A stretch of 64,000 bases of DNA from CAYPNF01 sp964411985. GTDB taxonomy: Bacteria; Verrucomicrobiota; Verrucomicrobiia; Limisphaerales; J093. Every line of letters begins with the position of its first letter. Positions within the stretch are counted from its first letter, which is position 1. The stretch is taken from the NCBI GenBank assembly GCA_964411985.1, contig CAYPNF010000027.1, positions 1 to 64,000 on the forward strand. Direction: 5' to 3'. Positions 61,634 to 64,000 of the stretch are shown one piece after another. The notes under the pieces are model-generated. The model saw nothing but the letters and a program-made list of their open reading frames with translations, made no database searches and was not told where the DNA came from. A program made the translations under genes and the position numbers.

Positions 61634-62914
61634 TTAGCCCTTCATGCGGCCACCGTATACGGCGTTCTTGCCGAGCAGTTGCTCGATGCGAAGCAGTTGA
61701 TTGTACTTCGCCACGCGATCGGTCCGGCTGAGGGACCCAGTCTTGATCTGACCCGCGTTGGTTGCCACCGCGATGTCAGCGATGGTGGCGTCTTCGGTCT
61801 CGCCAGAGCGGTGACTGATGACCGCGGTATAGTTGTTGATCTGGGCGAGTTCAACCGCGTCCAGCGTTTCGGTGAGGGAACCGATCTGGTTGACTTTAAC
61901 CAGGATGGAATTGCCAACGCCGGTCTCGATGCCCTTCTTGAGGAATTTCACGTTGGTTACGAACAGATCGTCACCCACCAATTGAACCTTGCTACCGAGC
62001 TTGTCGGTGAGCAGCTTCCAGGTCTTCCAATCATTCTCAGCACAGCCGTCCTCGATGCTGATGATCGGGTACTTGGAGGTCAGTTCAGCGTAGAAATCGA
62101 CCAATTCCGCTCCGGTCAGCTTACGGCCACTGCTCTTCTTGAACACGTAGGTCTCCTTGGCCGCGTCGTAGAACTCAGAGGAGGCGACGTCCAAAGCGAG
62201 GAAGATTTGCTTGCCTGCCTTGTAACCCGCGTCCTTGGTCGCTGCCAGGATGGCTTCGATGGCCGCCTCGGCACTATCCAGTTTCGGTGCGAAACCACCT
62301 TCGTCGCCGACGGCTGTGGAAAGGCCCTTCTTCTTGAGGACCGACTTGAGGGAATGGAAGATTTCCGTGATGGCCTGGAGGCCGTCGCTGAAGGTGTTGA
62401 AGCCCTTCGGGACGATCATGAACTCCTGGAAATCGATCGGGGCATCGGAGTGGGCGCCGCCGTTGATGACGTTGGCCATGGGCACGGGGAGGACCTTGGC
62501 GTTGGGCCCGCCCAGGTACTTGAAGAGGGGCATGCCCAAGTACTCGGCTGCGGCCTTGGCGTTGGCGAGGGAGACTGCCAGGATGGCGTTGGCACCCAGC
62601 TTGGATTTTGTTTCAGTTCCATCGAGATCCAGCATTATCTGGTCCACGGTCAGCTGGTCTTGGGCATCCACTCCACGCAGGGCGGGGAGGATTTTACCCG
62701 TCACGTTCTTGACAGCCTTGGAGACCCCTTTGCCACAGTAACGGCCCTTCTCGCCATCACGCAGTTCCAAAGCTTCATGTTCACCGGTGCTGGCTCCTGA
62801 AGGGACGGCCGCGCGGCCGGCGGCGCCGCTCGACAGGATGACGTCGACTTCCACAGTGGGGTTGCCGCGTGAATCGAGGATTTCGCGGGCTTTGATGTCG
62901 TAGATCGTGCTCAT
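61634..62914 (-). CDS. eno: enolase (phosphopyruvate hydratase)
   Basis: The 426-residue glycolytic enzyme interconverts 2-phosphoglycerate and phosphoenolpyruvate. Family signatures run the length: AREILDSRGNPTVEVDV, SGASTGEHEALELRDG, the metal-site DVASSEFYD, SIEDGCAENDW and LVGDDLFVTN, then the lysine-bearing ILVKVNQIGSLTETLDAV and ISHRSGETEDATIADIAVATNAGQIKTG. The length is normal. The gene is transcribed away from clpP from a promoter at 62974-62947, and a strong terminator lies 35 bases after its stop. Confidence 0.97.
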   Translation of the reverse strand: MSTIYDIKAREILDSRGNPTVEVDVILSSGAAGRAAVPSGASTGEHEALELRDGEKGRYCGKGVSKAVKNVTGKILPALRGVDAQDQLTVDQIMLDLDGTETKSKLGANAILAVSLANAKAAAEYLGMPLFKYLGGPNAKVLPVPMANVINGGAHSDAPIDFQEFMIVPKGFNTFSDGLQAITEIFHSLKSVLKKKGLSTAVGDEGGFAPKLDSAEAAIEAILAATKDAGYKAGKQIFLALDVASSEFYDAAKETYVFKKSSGRKLTGAELVDFYAELTSKYPIISIEDGCAENDWKTWKLLTDKLGSKVQLVGDDLFVTNVKFLKKGIETGVGNSILVKVNQIGSLTETLDAVELAQINNYTAVISHRSGETEDATIADIAVATNAGQIKTGSLSRTDRVAKYNQLLRIEQLLGKNAVYGGRMKG

Positions 62915-62946
62915 ACTTTATTGTCAGGTTAATAGAATGAGGTTGC

Positions 62947-62974
62947 ATAATATGAGGAAGTGGGTGGCCGTCAA
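62947..62974 (-). promoter_or_regulatory. sigma70-type promoter of eno
   Basis: On the minus strand TTGACG (62974-62969) is followed after 16 bases by TATTAT (62952-62947). The expected transcript start lies about 25 bases before the eno ATG at 62914. The -35 box is inside a dyad shared with the clpP promoter. Confidence 0.6.
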
Positions 62975-63008
62975 GGCTGCTGAGTGGAGACGGAATCCAC
63001 TCGAGGTC

Positions 63009-63037
63009 TTGACGGTCTACCCCACCTCCAGTAGGTT
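63009..63037 (+). promoter_or_regulatory. possible sigma70-type promoter of clpP
   Basis: TTGACG (63009-63014) and TAGGTT (63032-63037; 3 of 6 matches) are separated by 17 bases, and the ATG of clpP lies 26 bases later. The -35 mirrors that of eno across a dyad centred near 62992. Confidence 0.45.
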
Positions 63038-63063
63038 GCGCGACGCGAGTGAACAATTTGACT

Positions 63064-63687
63064 ATGCAAAACTTTCTGGTCCCCATGGTCGTCGAGCAGA
63101 CAGGGCGCGGCGAACGCGGATACGACATCTACTCCCGCCTCTTGGTGGATCGCATCATCTTTCTGGGGACCCCCGTGGACGACATGGTGGCCAACGTGGT
63201 CATTGCCCAGTTGCTATTCCTGCAAATGAGCGATCCCAAGAAGGATATCCATCTCTACATCAACTCTCCAGGGGGTAGTGTCACGGCTGGTTTGGCGATC
63301 TACGACACCATGCAGTTTCTGACCTGCGATGTGAATACCTACTGCATTGGACAAGCGGCCAGCATGGGCGCGGTCTTGCTCGCGGCGGGTACCCACAAGA
63401 AGCGCTTTGGCTTGCCCAATGCGCGGATCATGATCCACCAGCCATGGGGTGGCGTTCAGGGGCAAGCCACCGATATCAGCATCCAGGCCAAGGAGATCCT
63501 TCGCCTCAAAGACCGGCTTAATGAAATCCTCGCCACCCACTGCGGGCAGAGCGTCGAAAGCATTGCCAAGGATACAGACCGTGACCGGTTCATGTCTGCG
63601 GAAGAAGCCAAGGCCTATGGCTTGGTAGACGAGGTGGTCAAGTCCCGCAAGGAACTTCCGGCTTTGGCTTCGGAAGAGAAGAAATAG
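63064..63687 (+). CDS. clpP: ATP-dependent Clp protease proteolytic subunit
   Basis: The 207-residue serine peptidase is the barrel component of ClpXP/ClpAP. The catalytic triad is visible: Ser100 (GQAASMGAVLL), His125 (ARIMIHQPWGG) and Asp170 (AKDTDRDRFMS). The start MQNFLVPMVVEQTGRGERGYDIYSRLL is typical. It is chosen at the ATG at 63064; an in-frame GTG at 63049 would add five residues. clpX follows 56 bases downstream, the common arrangement. The trigger factor gene often found upstream is replaced here by divergent eno. Confidence 0.96.
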   Translation: MQNFLVPMVVEQTGRGERGYDIYSRLLVDRIIFLGTPVDDMVANVVIAQLLFLQMSDPKKDIHLYINSPGGSVTAGLAIYDTMQFLTCDVNTYCIGQAASMGAVLLAAGTHKKRFGLPNARIMIHQPWGGVQGQATDISIQAKEILRLKDRLNEILATHCGQSVESIAKDTDRDRFMSAEEAKAYGLVDEVVKSRKELPALASEEKK

Positions 63688-63743
63688 TCGCATTCGTCCA
63701 TCTATCGCAGCTTCGAATCGACGTCGGATATCCAGGATTCTGC

Positions 63744-64000
63744 ATGGCACGCCCAACTCAAGTCACACTTTGTAGTTTTTGTGGGAAATCTCACGCCGAG
63801 GTTCGGAAGCTGATTCAAGGCCCCGGTGTGTACATCTGTGATGGATGTATCGTGCTGTGCAAGAATGTCTTGGATAAGGAAATGCGGGCTGAGGCAAAAC
63901 GCAACTCTCCCCAGTTGACTGTCCCCCGTCCGTCTGAGATCAAGGCTCTTCTGGACCATTACTGCATTGGCCAGGATCAGGCCAAGAAGACTCTGGCCGT
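63744..64000 (+). CDS. clpX: ATP-dependent Clp protease ATP-binding subunit ClpX, 3'-truncated by window edge
   Basis: The first 85 residues of the AAA+ unfoldase are present. The N-terminal zinc-binding domain has its four cysteines (CSFC and CDGCIVLC), followed by RPSEIKALLDHYCIGQDQAKKTLAV, which leads into the ATPase module. The start ATG at 63744 is preceded by clpP. The Walker motifs lie beyond the window. Confidence 0.95.
   Translation, partial: MARPTQVTLCSFCGKSHAEVRKLIQGPGVYICDGCIVLCKNVLDKEMRAEAKRNSPQLTVPRPSEIKALLDHYCIGQDQAKKTLA

Noticed and set aside
61598..62800. 400-codon open frame on the plus strand
   Set aside because: It is a mirror of eno, a highly conserved gene on the other strand.
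1..64000. tRNA, rRNA, CRISPR array, riboswitch or complete insertion sequence
   Set aside because: I looked for cloverleaf-like hairpins with CCA ends, rRNA-like conserved blocks, regularly spaced direct repeats and transposase motifs and saw none that I could defend by eye.

Overview
The window looks like a chromosomal segment from a Verrucomicrobiota bacterium. I base this on gene content, not on a marker tree: two Gfo/Idh/MocA oxidoreductases (one with a Tat-type leader), a PQQ-type propeller protein, a CotH/lamin-tail surface protein, many secreted glycoside hydrolases (GH32, GH78, GH95, a clan-A barrel enzyme), a HEAT-repeat secretory protein, and families of short palindromic intergenic repeats. 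Base composition is GC-rich throughout. I see no rRNA, tRNA, CRISPR array, intact insertion sequence or prophage.

Layout. 1-4.7 kb: end of a Gfo/Idh oxidoreductase, a HEAT-repeat protein, a small membrane protein with a YceI protein, and a GNAT acetyltransferase, followed by repeat-rich DNA. 5-12.2 kb: priA (minus), a translationally coupled pair of a polytopic membrane protein and a CXXCH-containing propeller protein, and a PQQ-propeller protein (minus). 12.2-20.3 kb: two divergent gene groups that look like a glucosylglycerate-type compatible-solute locus. The minus arm has a GT4 glycosyltransferase, a HAD hydrolase and a second glycosyltransferase. The plus arm has two paralogous small membrane proteins, a glucosyl-3-phosphoglycerate synthase and a GH13_18 sugar phosphorylase. 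20.2-26.9 kb: a large IPT/TIG protein with a zinc-peptidase motif, an AbiE-type toxin-antitoxin pair in reversed order with a dyad operator, and an aldehyde dehydrogenase.

26.9-46.9 kb is a carbohydrate region. It holds a GH32 fructanase, a secreted Hcp-like protein, CotH, an MFS carrier and a Gfo/Idh oxidoreductase on the minus strand. On the plus strand are a GH95 fucosidase and then a LacI-MFS-glycosidase-phosphorylase operon whose promoter carries a perfect dyad. 47-52.2 kb is accessory DNA: a probable HTH/toxin pair with a palindrome inside its promoter, a chemoreceptor paired with a binding protein, and a scar holding the tail of a second chemoreceptor and an RHS fragment.

52.2-64 kb returns to more conserved genes: GH78 rhamnosidase immediately behind trpD, a Sua5/TsaC protein, an NtrC/NtrY-like two-component pair, an unrecognised secreted protein, eno, and divergent clpP-clpX (clpX runs off the window).

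Start sites were moved inward from the longest reading frames where a signal peptide, a conserved N-terminus or an ATGA overlap fixed them. All functional calls rest on motifs and remembered family sequences; no search was run.
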